From the NCBI GenBank assembly GCA_964421595.1, contig CAYQXY010000024.1, forward strand, positions 16,752 through 80,751: 64,000 nt of DNA, written 5' to 3'. The DNA is from PXAP01 sp964421595 (GTDB taxonomy: Bacteria > Bacteroidota > Bacteroidia > Bacteroidales > PUMT01). This document shows positions 10,901-18,809 of this stretch, one piece after another. The notes below the pieces were generated by a model. The model had not been told where the DNA came from and made no database searches. It saw only the letters and a list, made by a program, of their open reading frames with translations. The position numbers and the translations under genes were made by a program. The number at the start of each line of letters is the position of its first letter. Position 1 is the first letter of the stretch.

Positions 10901-10985
10901 AACCGGACTCACACCAGGCGTTGACGGTCGTACATTCTTTCCGCGTACCACAGTATTCTCTTTAGGTGTAAATCTTGGATTTTAA
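7938..10985 (+). CDS. SusC/RagA-family TonB-dependent outer-membrane transporter
   Basis: First gene of the rightward susCD operon, 1015 residues. A 30-residue basic n-region precedes the hydrophobic signal segment (VIIALMAIIIQLSVPFSMLA), longer than in classical signal peptides. The carboxypeptidase-D-like domain follows (VSGIVTDETGGTLPGVNV...SFVGF), then LDEVVAVGYGT, the plug motifs (GRVAGLTI, QLRGVSSVNAGRSPLVIIDG, VLKDGSAAAIYGTRGTNGVILITT), and the barrel ending in VNLGF with the usual C-terminal Phe. The start could also be the second Met, one codon on. It is followed after 21 bp by its susD partner. It is only moderately similar to the leftward susC, so the two divergent operons do not look like a recent duplication. 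Confidence 0.95.
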   Translation: MMKKKSGFMAKIAHDPITKWQTGKTVIIALMAIIIQLSVPFSMLAAEETSPASTTEAQQSTVSGIVTDETGGTLPGVNVVVRGTTLGTVTNFNGEYTLQIPSPDAVLVFSFVGFTSQEVPVDNRSTLNIVLQESAIALDEVVAVGYGTMRREDITSSVVSVRAEDFNPGTSNNPMDLIQGRVAGLTISRTSFDPNASANIQLRGVSSVNAGRSPLVIIDGVPGADMSSLSPDEIESIEVLKDGSAAAIYGTRGTNGVILITTRSGRATDVAQFDYSSYVQTETISNRLNVLSADQYRELIAQGDLPSHQDHGHSTDWYNELLRTPVTHNHNFAMTGGTQNTQYRASVFFRDAQPIVMQTSRRNFGGRVSLTHTGLDDRWTVQMNLQNTFIESSNTDYGAFEQAITRNPTSPVWDPDNPGLYHDPTGQHNYFNPVARLNQYQIGDDRNLFMGSFRNTLKITDGLEASVMYSFENNTTKRHEYITRDSYQSRNDGYAGQAFRRDRFWKNNTLDMTLNYTLQDVDRHRINVLAGYSYQDFKYDSFEAQNRDFMSDATNWYDMGAGRYLREGMANMGTYMNESTLIGFFGRVNYSLDDKYLITASMRYEGSSKFGVDNKWGAFPAVSVGWRVNNEDFMQNIDFVDNLRVRLGYGETGNQDFGPYQSLVTLQSFGSYYDHITGRWITGWGPAQNPNPMLRWERKKELNLGMDFALFNNVFSGSVDLYERTTEDLLFNYDAPMPPNVHSTIFTNVGTMVNRGVEVFAEAVVLNRNDLRLTTSINWSYLHNELTRLSDDTYSLGYIQMYGLPAPGSLGDAMRLEEGKRVGSYYGYKHHGFTEDGNWLFYKQDGSVATPNEMSLDDRQYIGNGLPKMNGGLNANLSYRNWDLNVFFRGEFMYDILNMKPMYYANKTLLASYNQLEDLLDKYSHINSAVQYSDYYLERGDYVKLDNLSLAYTFNIANRNIRSLRVNATAQNLWTITNYTGLDPEVNTTGLTPGVDGRTFFPRTTVFSLGVNLGF

Positions 10986-11006
10986 TATTATAATAAAGTA
11001 TATATT

Positions 11007-12752
11007 ATGAGAAAAATAATTTTGTTTTTACTTATTTCTGTTACGATTTTTTCCTGTACAGATCTTGAAGAAACGCTTTACAGCGGAATTTCAAGGGATA
11101 ATTTCTACAATAACGAAGAGGAAGTTACTGCTGCCATCCTTCGTGTTTATGAGCATGGCAGATGGTTCTTTACCAATACGTTTGATGCATATGTGCTCGA
11201 AGAGCTGACCGCCGACCAGATTGTTGTTACCCAGAAAGGTGGTCACTGGTATGATCAGGGAAAATTCATTCGCCTGCATCGTCATGAATGGACATCTGAA
11301 GAACCGGAAATATACGGAACCTGGAGAGGAGCCTTTATCGGGGTAGCACTCAGCAATACCCTTATAGATGAACTCGGTTCACTTGATTATACTGAGATTC
11401 CCGGAAACCTTACCGCAGAAATGCAGCAGATGCACATAAACGAAATGCGTATCCTCAGAGCTCACTATTATTATCATCTTGTCAGCTGGTTTGGAACCCT
11501 TCCTATTTCTGAGATCTCATCAGGTGCGTCTCCAGACCCCTCTTCCAGGGAAGAAGTTTACAACTGGGCCGTTGCTGAACTTGAAGAGGCTACTGAGCTG
11601 ATGCCGGAAGTTACTTACCGTAATGCCAGGGGCAGACTTAACAAGGCTGCAGGCAAACTGCTTCTTGCCAGATTCTATCTCAATTCAGAAGTGTGGACTG
11701 GTACACCTCGTTATGCAGAAGCCGAGCAGGTTGTTCGCGCAATAATTGATGGCCAGTATGGGAATTTCGAGCTTGACCCGACCTTCTACGGACCATTTGC
11801 TCATGACAATGCGCAAAACTCCAACGAAGTAATATATGGGTTTGCCCGTGAATATACTTTTACAGGGAATTTCAACAATTATAATCCATTTTACCATTAC
11901 CAGGCACCACAGTATTTTGGTTCAATAGGTCAGCCATGGAACGGCTTCCACCTGCAGCCATCTCGTGTTGCGCCTGTAAGGGGTACCGACTATCCGGTAA
12001 GGGAGAGTCACCCGCGTTTTATTCCTGTTGATGACTATGACCGCGAATCGCTTGATATGTATAACTGGTCTGGTGGTATTGGCAACCCTTATGAGAAGTT
12101 CCATGATGATGATCTGCGCAAGCAGGCATTTAACTTTGCAGGTCCTGTTGGAGTTGACAACAAGGATTTCAACCAGGTGATTGGAATGTTCCTTGAGGGA
12201 CATCAGGATTCTCCAATTACCGGGATCACCGGAACCGGAAGTAATGAATATCCCGGACAGGACCTTGTATTTGTTGATTTCGTTGCACGTGCAAGTGAAG
12301 GCAGTAACGAGTCTGCCACCTCAGAGGGAGAGGAAAATACAGGTATACGTCTTGTAAAATATCCTGTATATCCACAGGTGTTTGATGGCTATATGAACGC
12401 TGACTGGACCGAGTTCAGGCTCGCCGAAGCTTATTATATACTTGCTGAAACGCTTATACGCCAGGTTAAGCCCGGTGCAGCTGATGCCATCAATGAAGTT
12501 AAGCAAAGGAATTTTGTCGATTATGCCCCTCATGCCTATACTGATGCACAGCTTGACCTTGATGAGATGCTGGAAGAATGGGGCCGTGAATTCCTTGGAG
12601 AAAGACGTCGCAGGACTGACTTAATCAGGTTTGGCAAATTCGGTGAAGCCTGGTGGGATAAAAATTCATCTGCCAGCACCAGAGAATTGTTCCCATATCC
12701 TGCAAGGGTTTTGAGTACCAATCCGAACCTGGTACAAAACCCGGGCTACTAA
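11007..12752 (+). CDS. SusD/RagB-family nutrient-binding outer-membrane lipoprotein
   Basis: Partner of the preceding susC gene, 21 bp downstream. The 581-residue protein starts with a short lipoprotein signal (MRKIILFLLISVTIFSC, lipidated Cys17), then the DLEETLYSG opening typical of SusD N-termini, helical repeats (EMRILRAHYYYHLVSWFGTLPI; WAVAELEEATELMP; KAAGKLLLARFYL) and a C-terminal RagB region (EWGREFLGERRRRTDLIRFGKF) ending in NPGY. It would bind the substrate at the cell surface and close over the SusC barrel. The operon ends here, followed by a strong terminator. No enzyme gene accompanies it, so the ligand is unknown. Confidence 0.95.
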   Translation: MRKIILFLLISVTIFSCTDLEETLYSGISRDNFYNNEEEVTAAILRVYEHGRWFFTNTFDAYVLEELTADQIVVTQKGGHWYDQGKFIRLHRHEWTSEEPEIYGTWRGAFIGVALSNTLIDELGSLDYTEIPGNLTAEMQQMHINEMRILRAHYYYHLVSWFGTLPISEISSGASPDPSSREEVYNWAVAELEEATELMPEVTYRNARGRLNKAAGKLLLARFYLNSEVWTGTPRYAEAEQVVRAIIDGQYGNFELDPTFYGPFAHDNAQNSNEVIYGFAREYTFTGNFNNYNPFYHYQAPQYFGSIGQPWNGFHLQPSRVAPVRGTDYPVRESHPRFIPVDDYDRESLDMYNWSGGIGNPYEKFHDDDLRKQAFNFAGPVGVDNKDFNQVIGMFLEGHQDSPITGITGTGSNEYPGQDLVFVDFVARASEGSNESATSEGEENTGIRLVKYPVYPQVFDGYMNADWTEFRLAEAYYILAETLIRQVKPGAADAINEVKQRNFVDYAPHAYTDAQLDLDEMLEEWGREFLGERRRRTDLIRFGKFGEAWWDKNSSASTRELFPYPARVLSTNPNLVQNPGY

Positions 12753-12789
12753 GCTATAGTATTGGAGAGGTAATTTCTTTATAATTCAG

Positions 12790-12825
12790 GCGGGGAGATC
12801 AGAAAAATGATCTCCCCGCTTTTTT
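12790..12825 (+). terminator. Rho-independent terminator of the rightward susCD operon
   Basis: A perfect 12-bp stem (GCGGGGAGATCA / TGATCTCCCCGC, loop GAAAAA) followed by six T. It lies 37 bp after the susD stop. Confidence 0.9.
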
Positions 12826-13085
12826 GTGGAGTAAGGTTATGGGAATCGGAAATCGGAGTGTGAATTCTGGCAAATTCAGTTAAAGAACCAATCCATGCCA
12901 GCATCAGTAAATATAAAATCTAAAATGCGGCACGCCAGGTCATTCAGGAAACCGCCACCGAAAATATTACCTGTCACTAAAAGCTGGATGACCCGGCAAA
13001 AGTAGCGGATTATGCCTTATTAAATCAGGTTTTCGGGAACGCCTTACAGGCTTTCCATTCTGAAGAATAGTTTTTCAGGACAAAG
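12826..13085. other. Intergenic stretch without recognisable features
   Basis: The region between the terminator and the convergent DUF5606 gene. I see no ORF, promoter or RNA gene. It may be the decayed end of an older gene but nothing supports that. Confidence 0.4.
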
Positions 13086-13670
13086 TCAGGTCTTCCTTGG
13101 CATACGGATAGCTTTCCCCGTTTGATTCCGGGACGTCATGCCTGCACCACCGGCCGATCCGCCAGGCTTTGACTGGGAGAAGCTTTCCTTTTTAACCGGC
13201 GGAGCAACAGCTTTACTATCGGCAGCAGGTTTCTCCTCCTCACTCTCAGTATCCGGGCCCTCGTCTTCATTACCGGTTTCAACTGTTTCAGAATTCAGGA
13301 GGTCATATTTCACAAGCAGGTTATACCAGTGAATAATCTTTTTCATATCTGAAACATAAACTCTTTCCCTGTCATATTCAGGAAGCACCTCTTCAAAGTA
13401 TTTTTTAATTTCTTCGTTGGGCGATTTGTGAGGAAGTGCTTCTTTCCCATCTGAATGCCTGAACATTCTTTTCAGTACCTCAGCCAGGGGTATTTCTTCA
13501 GTTTCCGTAAAAACAGCAATTTCTTCAAGAGTACTCATCCTGGAGGTCGAATAAGCACTGATCCTCTTCTTGTCTTCCAATGATTCGACAATTATTGCAT
13601 TCCTGCCCTGAGTAATAAATCTGAATAAACCGGGGTAACCCGAAATCGCAATCAAATCCTTTAAATCCAT
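13086..13670 (-). CDS. DUF5606-family protein with Gly/basic tail
   Basis: 194 residues. Residues 1-125 match the conserved Bacteroidota DUF5606 pattern: MDLKDLIAISGYPGLF at the start, IVESLEDKKRISAY, MSTLEEIAVFTETEEIPLAEVLKRM, then a helical segment with ILPEYD/RVYVSDMKKIIHWYNLL character. Residues 126-160 are acidic and low-complexity (many Glu/Asp/Ala), and 161-194 are Ser/Gly/Lys/Arg-rich, ending in a basic RKT, so the C-terminal third is probably disordered. It is cytoplasmic, with no signal peptide. It lies 24 bp after coaE and probably ends that operon. The family's molecular role is unknown to me; the charged two-part tail suggests nucleic-acid or protein contact, but this is inference. 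Confidence 0.85.
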   Translation of the reverse strand: MDLKDLIAISGYPGLFRFITQGRNAIIVESLEDKKRISAYSTSRMSTLEEIAVFTETEEIPLAEVLKRMFRHSDGKEALPHKSPNEEIKKYFEEVLPEYDRERVYVSDMKKIIHWYNLLVKYDLLNSETVETGNEDEGPDTESEEEKPAADSKAVAPPVKKESFSQSKPGGSAGGAGMTSRNQTGKAIRMPRKT

Positions 13671-13694
13671 ATAATTTATTTTTAATAAAAAAAT

Positions 13695-14297
13695 TTACTT
13701 ATAACCTGGCATGTAACCTTTACTGAATTTTGAATGCATCTCCAGAATAACGGGCAGAACTGCCGAAGTATTATCATTTTCGATTACAAATCCTGCTTTC
13801 AGGGCTTTCGTTTCATCAGGCCACTGATTCGCCATTCGATTTTTTATATTGGCAACTGTGTCGCCATCACGCTTTATTATTCGCCTTATTCTTGTCTCCT
13901 CCGGTGCCGTTATGAGAATAACTGTATCAAGTTCTGCATAGGCACCTGATTCAAACAGAATGGCTGCCTCTTTAACAATATAAGCCACCTCCCTCTGTTT
14001 TTCAAGCCAGCCGGCAAAATCTGCCCTGACAGCAGGATGGATTATTTCATTAATCCTTTTCAATGCATCAGGATCATTAAAAACAATCTGCGCCAGGGCC
14101 TGCCTGTCAGGAACACCTTCCTTTATAATGCCCTCACCAAATGATATGCTTAATTTTTCCAGTACATTCCTGTCAGTATTCATGATGCTCCTGGCACTTA
14201 GATCGGCATTATAAACCGGGACTCCCAAAACGGAAAATACACGGCTGACAATAGTTTTTCCTGACCCAATTCCACCTGTTATTCCTACCTTGAGCAT
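13695..14297 (-). CDS. coaE: Dephospho-CoA kinase
   Basis: Catalyses the last step of coenzyme A synthesis: ATP-dependent phosphorylation of the 3'-OH of dephospho-CoA. The 200-residue protein has the P-loop GGIGSGKT at residues 8-15, the conserved YNAD after it, the LAQIVF and INEIIHPAVR helices and the late RIIKRDG/RMANQW lid segment. I chose the ATG at 14297; it overlaps the stop of the upstream ybbR gene as TGATG, a translational-coupling arrangement. A GTG one codon earlier (14300) is the alternative. The gene sits in the nusB-DUF1573-yajC-ybbR-coaE-DUF5606 cluster, and the length is normal. Confidence 0.95.
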   Translation of the reverse strand: MLKVGITGGIGSGKTIVSRVFSVLGVPVYNADLSARSIMNTDRNVLEKLSISFGEGIIKEGVPDRQALAQIVFNDPDALKRINEIIHPAVRADFAGWLEKQREVAYIVKEAAILFESGAYAELDTVILITAPEETRIRRIIKRDGDTVANIKNRMANQWPDETKALKAGFVIENDNTSAVLPVILEMHSKFSKGYMPGYK

Positions 14298-15331
14298 CAC
14301 CTCTCAATTAAAAAATCAACAGCAACCGGATAAAATCGTACGGCTCTTACCAGCTCCGGCTGCTTCAAAAGGCTGACTTCAAGACGTGACTGTCCTTCAA
14401 CTATCCTCTCATAGTCAACAATAGCATTAAATTGCTGTGTATTTACCTTTTCATAATCAGAAAGTGCAACCAGGTAAGAAACGGTAATATCTGAAGGAAA
14501 AGTCTTCATCTTCATACCCTCAGGCATATTAATTATTTCGAGAGAAACTTTGATTTTTGCTTCTGTAAACTGTTCAACAGGAATATGAACCAGGGCCTCA
14601 TTGAAAGAATAACTCAACAGATCAAAATCCTGAATTCTTACTTCTTCATAGACAGATTCATTGAGGTTCTTCAAACTTAATAACTGAGTGGGAACAAATT
14701 TCATAGTATCAATTATGGAAGCGGGTCCCGAGACAGTTACAGAATCAGGCTCTACACTTATATTCCCCTTAAGCATGAATTGCTGCTGAAACCCGAGGTC
14801 AACTTCAGGCCTAACCGGCAAACTTCTGCTTATAGTTTCAGTAAAATTAAAAAAAAGGGTATCAGGTTCAATATCAATAATATTAATATCTGCTCCCAGT
14901 TGACCAGCAATGCGTGTCCTGGCGACAGATGAGAGAATATAAAAATTGCTTGTCTCAGAACCGGGCAACTCGGTAAGAGAAAACGAACCGACATCAAAAA
15001 CGATAGGCAGCAACTGACGGCTTACATAATATTTTACAAGTGTATACCCGTAAGCATTAACTGTCAGGTCAAGGCTGGAAGGAAGGTCTCCGACAATTAC
15101 CTTATTCTCGGGGAAGTTGGTATATCTGACCGGGTAGCTCAGACTGGTAGTGTATTCCAGTCCGAGAACATTTAAAAACCAGAATATTGTTGCTACCACC
15201 ACGAAGAACATGAATACCATTACCCTGCGATCCAGTTTAATCCTGAAAAGCCTGACAATGGCATTCTTAATAAAACTTACGCTTAACAATATCCTTTTTG
15301 CCAAAGTTAACGGGTTATCAATTATAAACAA
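14297..15331 (-). CDS. YbbR-like (CdaR-type) membrane-anchored protein
   Basis: 344 residues with one transmembrane segment at about 37-58 (VMVFMFFVVVATIFWFLNVLGL), then an extracytoplasmic part made of YbbR-like beta repeats (YPVRYTNFPENKVIVGDLP; LPVRPEVDLGFQQQFMLKGNISVEPDSVTVSGP; FTEAKIKVSLEIINMPEGM). In Firmicutes the related CdaR regulates the diadenylate cyclase CdaA; no cdaA is visible here, so I do not transfer that role. It lies between yajC (59 bp upstream) and coaE (TGATG overlap), which is the usual Bacteroidota order. Confidence 0.85.
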   Translation of the reverse strand: MFIIDNPLTLAKRILLSVSFIKNAIVRLFRIKLDRRVMVFMFFVVVATIFWFLNVLGLEYTTSLSYPVRYTNFPENKVIVGDLPSSLDLTVNAYGYTLVKYYVSRQLLPIVFDVGSFSLTELPGSETSNFYILSSVARTRIAGQLGADINIIDIEPDTLFFNFTETISRSLPVRPEVDLGFQQQFMLKGNISVEPDSVTVSGPASIIDTMKFVPTQLLSLKNLNESVYEEVRIQDFDLLSYSFNEALVHIPVEQFTEAKIKVSLEIINMPEGMKMKTFPSDITVSYLVALSDYEKVNTQQFNAIVDYERIVEGQSRLEVSLLKQPELVRAVRFYPVAVDFLIER

Positions 15332-15390
15332 TATCCAGTACCAGGATCATATCCCGATATTAACATCTGACGATCTACCCGGGAAATATG

Positions 15391-15720
15391 CTATCGCTGA
15401 ACAGGCATATCAGTTGGATCGGCAAGTACTGCGTTTTTATCGACCTTCAGATGAACATTATTGCCAACGTCAATAGTAATAACCTGGCCGGATATGTCAT
15501 TTATTTTCCCATAAATACCACCGGTAGTAACAATTTTATCGCCTTTTTTCAAAGCTTCCCTGAAATTTCTAAGATCTTTCTGCTTCTTCATTTGCGGCCT
15601 TATCATGAAAAAATAGAAAACAACGATAATAAGTAAAAGAGGAAGAAAAGAGACCAGGGGACTCTGGCCCTCTGCCGGTGGTCCCATCAGTAATAAAACA
15701 GATAAATTAGTCATTGTCAT
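15391..15720 (-). CDS. yajC: Preprotein translocase subunit YajC
   Basis: A 109-residue single-span inner-membrane protein of the Sec accessory complex (SecDF-YajC). The transmembrane segment is at about 23-40 (LVSFLPLLLIIVVFYFFM), directly followed by the family hallmark IRPQMKKQKDLRNFREALKKGDKIVTTGGIYGKI and a short beta domain (VITIDVGNNVHLKVDKNAV). It starts at the ATG giving MTMTNLS; the N-terminal periplasmic stub is Gly/Pro-rich. It is 38 bp after the DUF1573 gene in the same operon. Confidence 0.95.
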   Translation of the reverse strand: MTMTNLSVLLLMGPPAEGQSPLVSFLPLLLIIVVFYFFMIRPQMKKQKDLRNFREALKKGDKIVTTGGIYGKINDISGQVITIDVGNNVHLKVDKNAVLADPTDMPVQR

Positions 15721-15758
15721 TTTTATAAAAATTATTGAAATTAATATATTAAAAAAAA

Positions 15759-16181
15759 CTATTCTACAACAGCCCTTAAAGCCAGAGTCTGCATCCCGGC
15801 ATTAGTGATGACCTGAATTGTTTTGGTCTGATATCCCCTGAAACCCTGAGTATTGAATACGGCCTTAAGATTTCCCTCCTTACCGGGGGCTACCGGTTTA
15901 TTGTCATATTCGGGAACAGTGCATCCGCAATCAGCCCTCGCTGAATATATTACAAGGGGAATATTTCCGGTATTTTTATAAATGAAAGTGTATGCCAGCT
16001 TTTCTCCATGGCTTACGGTTCCAAAATCATACCGGGAAGTACGAAACTCAATTTCTGCTGTTCCCTCTGCATTAAGAGAATCGGTCAGTTCAGTTGTATG
16101 CCCGGATAATTCCGGGTTGGGCCTGCCACACGATATTGAACCCAGGATAATTAAAACAAACAACAGGGCAAATCCTCTCAT
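15759..16181 (-). CDS. DUF1573 lipoprotein
   Basis: 140 residues with a lipoprotein signal (MRGFALLFVLIILGSISC, lipidated Cys18). After a short linker comes the DUF1573 core: FRTSRYDFGTVSHGEKLAYTFIYKNTGNIPLVIYSARADCGCTVPEY is the region containing the hallmark CGC motif, followed by PGKEGNLKAVFNT and the closing strands. The fold is Ig-like (ASPM/SPD-2/Hydin type) and is exported. It is common next to yajC in Bacteroidota. The molecular role is unknown. It may have its own promoter at 16214-16221 besides read-through from nusB. Confidence 0.9.
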   Translation of the reverse strand: MRGFALLFVLIILGSISCGRPNPELSGHTTELTDSLNAEGTAEIEFRTSRYDFGTVSHGEKLAYTFIYKNTGNIPLVIYSARADCGCTVPEYDNKPVAPGKEGNLKAVFNTQGFRGYQTKTIQVITNAGMQTLALRAVVE

Positions 16182-16213
16182 AACTTTTATTATTTCATTA
16201 GTATGTATTGCCG

Positions 16214-16221
16214 CAAATTTA
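16214..16221 (-). promoter_or_regulatory. -7 element TAAATTTG before the DUF1573 gene
   Basis: It matches TAnnTTTG on the minus strand, 33 bp before the start at 16181. A matching TTG at 19 nt is not seen (ATG instead), so it may be weak. Confidence 0.35.
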
Positions 16222-16287
16222 ATTTAATTACTTATTAAAGCATAGTAAATACCATGAGTATTCGTCAATAAAGTCTGAACAAACCGG

Positions 16288-17235
16288 TTATTCACCAATT
16301 AATCCGCGACCCTTCTTCACAATACGATTCTCTGCCTTTAACTGCTGGATTATTTTATCAAGTATCCCATTTATAAAATTGCTGCTTTTCTCAGTGCTGT
16401 AATATTTTGCAATCTCAATGTATTCGTTAAAAGTGACCTTCGTTGGAATAGATTCGTTTTCAAGAATCTCAGCAATTGCAAGTTCCATAATCAGGATATC
16501 CATGTATGCAATCCGTTCGACATCCCAGTTCCGGGTATGCTGGTCTATCAGCTTTTCATATTCCTCGTGGTGCATTACAATATTGCGGAACAATTTAGTA
16601 ACGAATTCACGGTCTTCATCATCCTTGAAAAGAGAGTAAACCGGTATGGACTCACCATCAGGCCCGGAAAATTTTTTCAGGCTCTTCTCAACCATATGCA
16701 CGGTAAACTCAAGATCATCATTCCAGTAAATACTTCTCTCTTCCAGCACCTGATCGAGAGATTCGGAGACAATGATCTGTTCATTCAACATCTGCAGGAT
16801 GAACTTCTTATCAGATTGCCACGATGATTCATCTTCAGCCATATATGATTGATACAACCCTGATGAAATGAGTTGATTATATAATTCCCTTATCAACTCA
16901 GGATTCTTCATCCATGATATTTTATATGTCTGAAGAAGTGAATTGAGTTGCCCGTGATCTTCAAGATGAACGATCAGCCGGTTATCAACAAAGCGTGTAT
17001 TGGGATTGAGATCATCGAAGGTGGGCGACAATTTTGACCGGGCAAGATCTATTCTCTGGCGGGCGTATCTTGCAAGCTCTGTTATAAGCATGAAAATTGA
17101 AAGATAAAGTTCGTAGGTTTTTCCTATGCTGTAAAACAGTTCTTTCTCAGATTTGGCCAGTGTATCAATGTCAGACTTAAAATAGGCATAAGCTACCTGC
17201 AAAACCTTGATCCTTAATAATCTCCTACTAATCAT
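16288..17235 (-). CDS. nusB: Transcription antitermination factor NusB (long form)
   Basis: A member of the Nus complex that helps antiterminate rRNA transcription. It is 315 residues, about twice the enterobacterial form, as usual in Bacteroidota. The N-terminal part has MISRRLLRIKVLQVAYAYF and a helical extension. The C-terminal half (about 185-300) has the classical NusB domain: LFRNIVMHHEEYEKLI, RIAYMDILIMELAIAEIL, IPTKVTFNEYIEIAKYYSTEKSSNFINGILDKI. It is the first gene of the cluster reading toward DUF5606, with a 106-bp gap to DUF1573. No unusual features beyond the length. Confidence 0.93.
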   Translation of the reverse strand: MISRRLLRIKVLQVAYAYFKSDIDTLAKSEKELFYSIGKTYELYLSIFMLITELARYARQRIDLARSKLSPTFDDLNPNTRFVDNRLIVHLEDHGQLNSLLQTYKISWMKNPELIRELYNQLISSGLYQSYMAEDESSWQSDKKFILQMLNEQIIVSESLDQVLEERSIYWNDDLEFTVHMVEKSLKKFSGPDGESIPVYSLFKDDEDREFVTKLFRNIVMHHEEYEKLIDQHTRNWDVERIAYMDILIMELAIAEILENESIPTKVTFNEYIEIAKYYSTEKSSNFINGILDKIIQQLKAENRIVKKGRGLIGE

Positions 17236-17340
17236 TTTTTTTAAAGAGCGTATGTTTAATTATTTGCGAATGTGCAAAGTAAATACAAATTAATCAAACA
17301 TAGACGGATTTTTTTAAAATAATTGAACCATTTACCAACG

Positions 17341-17348
17341 TAAATTTG
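17341..17348 (+). promoter_or_regulatory. -7 element TAAATTTG before the PUR-domain gene
   Basis: It matches TAnnTTTG, 151 bp before the start. The nearest TTG is only 15 nt upstream, shorter than the usual spacing. Confidence 0.3.
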
Positions 17349-17499
17349 TGTTTGGAATATAAAATTATTTTATTTGTTAAAATAAAATGATTTCATGCAT
17401 TGTCACAATTTCTTTTTTTGACAATTATAACTCCTGATATCTTAAACATTATCAAGACTTTTTTAAACAGAGATTAATAAACCATAAAAAAGCAGGAAG

Positions 17500-17865
17500 A
17501 TGGAAGAGAATGAAAAAAAAACAGAAGAAGAGAACGGAGGAAGACTGGAAATCTTCTCGCAAACGGTAAGAGCCGGTAAAAGAACTTATTTTTTCGATGT
17601 TAAGGCAACCAGGAATAATGATTATTACCTGACAATTACCGAAAGCAAAAAACGATTTAACAAAGAAGGTAAACAATATTTTGAAAAGCATAAAATATTC
17701 CTCTACAAGGAAGATTTCGAAAAGTTTAGTGAAGGACTTTCAGAAGTCATTTCATATATTAACACTGAGCAACCTTATGAGGATGAGGTAGTTGTCGAAA
17801 ACGATGATAATAAGGAACTGACCGAAAGCTTCACCAATTTAAGCTTTGACGACCTTGATAAATAA
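17500..17865 (+). CDS. PUR-domain DNA/RNA-binding protein (DUF3276)
   Basis: 121 residues, cytoplasmic. An acidic, Lys/Glu-rich N-terminus (1-17) is followed by the PUR-type repeat: EIFSQTVRAGKRTYFFDVKATRNNDYYLTITESKK is the conserved strand set and FEKHKIFLYKEDFEKFSEGLSEVISYI the packing helix. The tail (95-121) is acidic and probably disordered. Relatives in Bacteroidota and Borrelia (BpuR) bind single-stranded DNA and RNA and can repress translation, so a post-transcriptional role is likely but inferred. It is monocistronic and convergent with the ADP-ribosylglycohydrolase homologue. Confidence 0.9.
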   Translation: MEENEKKTEEENGGRLEIFSQTVRAGKRTYFFDVKATRNNDYYLTITESKKRFNKEGKQYFEKHKIFLYKEDFEKFSEGLSEVISYINTEQPYEDEVVVENDDNKELTESFTNLSFDDLDK

Positions 17866-17966
17866 TTCAGGTCAGCACCTGTAATTATTCTGTTTCGGCG
17901 CCACAGATGGTTCATTCGATATTGCCATTATAGATATTGCAGGTCGGGACTTTAATAATGGTCTGA

Positions 17967-18728
17967 TTACCGGAAAAGGCTAAGGGGATAGGTTTTACTG
18001 AATTCTTCAACTATTTCATATAATTTCGGCGGAAGCGTTTCTGTTATATTCCGGACAATCTGCCCGGGCACATCTTTGTAGTATGCCTGTGCGATTCCCC
18101 CTGTTATGCTGGCTATTGAGTTTCTGCTGCCTTCAAGTGATCTTGCCAGGCTAATTGCACTTTCATAATCGGTACTGTCGAGAAATGCTATAATTGATTC
18201 AGGTACGGACCCCTGGCAAGACTGGTCATAATAATAACCCGGCCGTATCTCTTCTATTGTTTTATGCAGGTTATAGCTGAATTCTGATTCAATATAACTG
18301 CGTATCTCTTCTTTTGTGCGACCATTCCTTGCAAGAAATACAGCAGCTGCAACCGCCTGTGCCCCCTTAATTCCATCAGGATGGCTATGGCTTACCCCGG
18401 CATTATTATAGGCCTCGTCGAGTACCTCCTGAAGTGTCCTGCATGCCAGGCCGATCGGACTTACCCGCAGGGCGGCTCCATTATTCCAGCTGTTAAAGGG
18501 TACAGGGTCCTCCTGCCTGAGCCACCGCATAAAGCCGGCACCATAAGACTGATCAGGAAATTTCCTGCCATAAGCCTGTAAGAATCCAGTATAATCCCTT
18601 CCGTTTAATAAAGAGTCCATCACAGCAACCGTGAAGATCGTATTACCGGTAAATCGGTCATTACCAGCCATATCGCCCCCAATAGCCCCGATAATCAATT
18701 TTTCAGAAGGATAATTGATCGTTACCAA
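17967..18728 (-). CDS. ADP-ribosylglycohydrolase-fold protein lacking metal ligands (probable pseudoenzyme)
   Basis: 253 residues with the overall ADP-ribosylglycohydrolase/DraG pattern: GAIGGDMAG near residue 14, NNGAALRVSPIG at 82-93, HSHPDGIKGAQAVAAAVFLAR at 114-134 and IASITGGIAQAYY at 205-217. Active family members bind two Mg or Mn ions through a TDDT motif near the N-terminus and a GGDSDT-like motif near the C-terminus. Here these positions read TGNT (27-30) and EGSRNS (199-204), so the Asp ligands are gone while the surrounding residues are conserved. Hydrolysis of ADP-ribose is therefore doubtful; a binding or regulatory role is inference. The frame is intact and shows no decay. It lies 81 bp after the HEAT-like gene, and the two may be co-transcribed. 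Confidence 0.8.
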   Translation of the reverse strand: MVTINYPSEKLIIGAIGGDMAGNDRFTGNTIFTVAVMDSLLNGRDYTGFLQAYGRKFPDQSYGAGFMRWLRQEDPVPFNSWNNGAALRVSPIGLACRTLQEVLDEAYNNAGVSHSHPDGIKGAQAVAAAVFLARNGRTKEEIRSYIESEFSYNLHKTIEEIRPGYYYDQSCQGSVPESIIAFLDSTDYESAISLARSLEGSRNSIASITGGIAQAYYKDVPGQIVRNITETLPPKLYEIVEEFSKTYPLSLFR

Positions 18729-18809
18729 TTCAATATTATATTTTAATTATCACTTTAGTTGAAGCCGGATTTAAGTTAACGGGAAAGCCCAGGGATCAGA
18801 ACCGGACAA

